From: Bryobacteraceae bacterium
Lineage (GTDB): Bacteria > Acidobacteriota > Terriglobia > Bryobacterales > Bryobacteraceae
DNA length: 5,551 bases
Assembly (NCBI GenBank): GCA_947456995.1
Contig: CANGVB010000301.1
Location: 1 to 5,551, forward strand
Reading direction: 5' to 3'
Shown: positions 4,949 to 5,551 of the stretch, piece by piece
Position numbering within the stretch: position 1 is the first letter of the stretch
Layout: each line of letters starts with the position of its first letter
The notes under the pieces: generated by a model
What the model saw: the letters and a program-made list of their open reading frames with translations, nothing else
The model's database searches: none
Told to the model about the DNA's origin: nothing
Made by a program: the position numbers and the translations under genes

Positions 4949-5551
4949 TCTGGCAGGGCGAGGCTGTAGAGCACCATTCCGGAAGCCACTGCAATGTATT
5001 GCTTGCCGTTGACTGAGTAGCTGATGGGTGAGGCTGCGGTGCTGGCGCCGGTTTGCATGCGCCAGAGTGGCGTGCCTGTTTTCGCTTCGAGCGCGATGAG
5101 GTTTCCTTCGCCGGTGGCTGAGAAAAGCACGCCGGTTGAAGTTGCCAGAACGCCTGCTGCGAGCGAGCCGCGCGAGATCTTGTAATCCCACTTCACGTCG
5201 CCAGTCTTGGTATCGATGGCCTTGATGCCGGTGACGGGAGCGTCGCCAGTGGAGACCGAGCGGCCGCCCCAGTAGGCTTTGCCTGGCTCGTAGGTGGATT
5301 TCTCGCGGATGAAGCGCTCGGCGCCGTCAGCATAAACGACGAAGAGGTGGCCGGTGGAGGCGTCATAGGACGGGCTCTGCCAGTTGGTACCGCCGACGAG
5401 AGTTGGGTAAACTATGCGGCCCTCTGGGGTTGAGTCTGTATCAGGAATCACCTTGGGGCTGCCGTCTGGATTGAAGCCGGCATTCCAGGTTTGACGCACG
5501 TAGGGTTTGCCGAAGATGAGCTTGCCGTTGGTGCGGTCGAGCGCATAGAAG
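4945..5551 (-). CDS. PQQ-dependent dehydrogenase-like quinoprotein (beta-propeller), C-terminal part
   Basis: Only the last 201 residues are in the window; the gene enters from the right edge with no start visible. The sequence follows the C-terminal half of methanol/ethanol-type quinoproteins: F-Y-A-L-D-R-T-N-G-K at the window edge, then P-E-G-R-I-V-Y-P and G-G-T-N-W-Q-S-P-S-Y-D. Two tryptophan-docking repeats follow (A-I-D-T-K-T-G-D-V-K-W and A-L-E-A-K-T-G-T-P-L-W) and the closing V-N-G-K-Q-Y-I-A-V-A-S-G. Such enzymes act in the periplasm, oxidising alcohols or related substrates and passing electrons to a cytochrome or quinone. The metal- and most PQQ-contacting residues lie outside the window, so catalytic competence and substrate cannot be judged. 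It may be one of the divergent quinoproteins frequent in Acidobacteriota. A GTG at 5499-5497 is in frame, but the homology clearly continues upstream of it, so it is not the start. Confidence 0.9.
   Translation of the reverse strand, partial: FYALDRTNGKLIFGKPYVRQTWNAGFNPDGSPKVIPDTDSTPEGRIVYPTLVGGTNWQSPSYDASTGHLFVVYADGAERFIREKSTYEPGKAYWGGRSVSTGDAPVTGIKAIDTKTGDVKWDYKISRGSLAAGVLATSTGVLFSATGEGNLIALEAKTGTPLWRMQTGASTAASPISYSVNGKQYIAVASGMVLYSLALPD

Noticed and set aside
4949..5499. Complete short quinoprotein starting at the GTG at 5499
   Set aside because: The frame stays open to the window edge and the upstream residues (F-Y-A-L-D-R-T-N-G-K) match the quinoprotein family, so this is the 3' part of a longer gene.

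Overview
The window is densely packed bacterial DNA, GC-rich in most genes. Only 67 bp (2402-2468) and 28 bp (4292-4319) lie outside coding sequence, so no stretch over 300 bases lacks a gene. The combination of an outer-membrane TonB-dependent receptor, a PQQ-type beta-propeller quinoprotein, a VapBC module and an AroG-type DAHP synthase points to a Gram-negative soil-type bacterium. Protein style (quinoprotein and receptor sequence flavour) makes me favour Acidobacteriota, but this is recognition from memory, not a search result.

Left part, minus strand (1-2421): a TonB-dependent outer-membrane receptor (2401 to 194) is followed by the first 68 codons of an NCS2-family purine/nucleobase permease (206 to the window edge). 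They overlap by 13 bp and so almost certainly form one transcript. This suggests, but does not prove, that the receptor supplies the inner-membrane permease with its substrate. The receptor has an unusual 5' leader. Its only strong Shine-Dalgarno serves a 7-codon reading frame whose stop overlaps the receptor start as ATGA, with two small inverted repeats around it. The receptor's signal peptide is oddly short, so this is either a coupled leader peptide or a one-base frameshift.

Middle, plus strand (2469-4291): a full-length class I DAHP synthase (aroG type, all metal ligands and the phenylalanine pocket present) overlaps a class II AP endonuclease / exodeoxyribonuclease III (xth) by 22 bp. 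They look like a two-gene operon divergent from the receptor operon, with the 67-bp gap shared by both.

Right part (4284-5551): directly after xth lies a compact VapBC toxin-antitoxin module. It has its own near-consensus promoter (TTGACT-17-TATACT), whose -35 box lies inside the end of xth. Its -10 box lies within a 12-bp perfect palindrome and a set of three GTATAC repeats, a likely autoregulatory operator. The predicted transcription start falls at or next to the GTG start of the antitoxin, implying a leaderless mRNA. The toxin gene ends tail-to-tail with a minus-strand PQQ-type quinoprotein (C-terminal 201 residues present); the two stop codons share the palindrome CTAG. No RNA genes, insertion sequences, CRISPR arrays or clear rho-independent terminators were seen.
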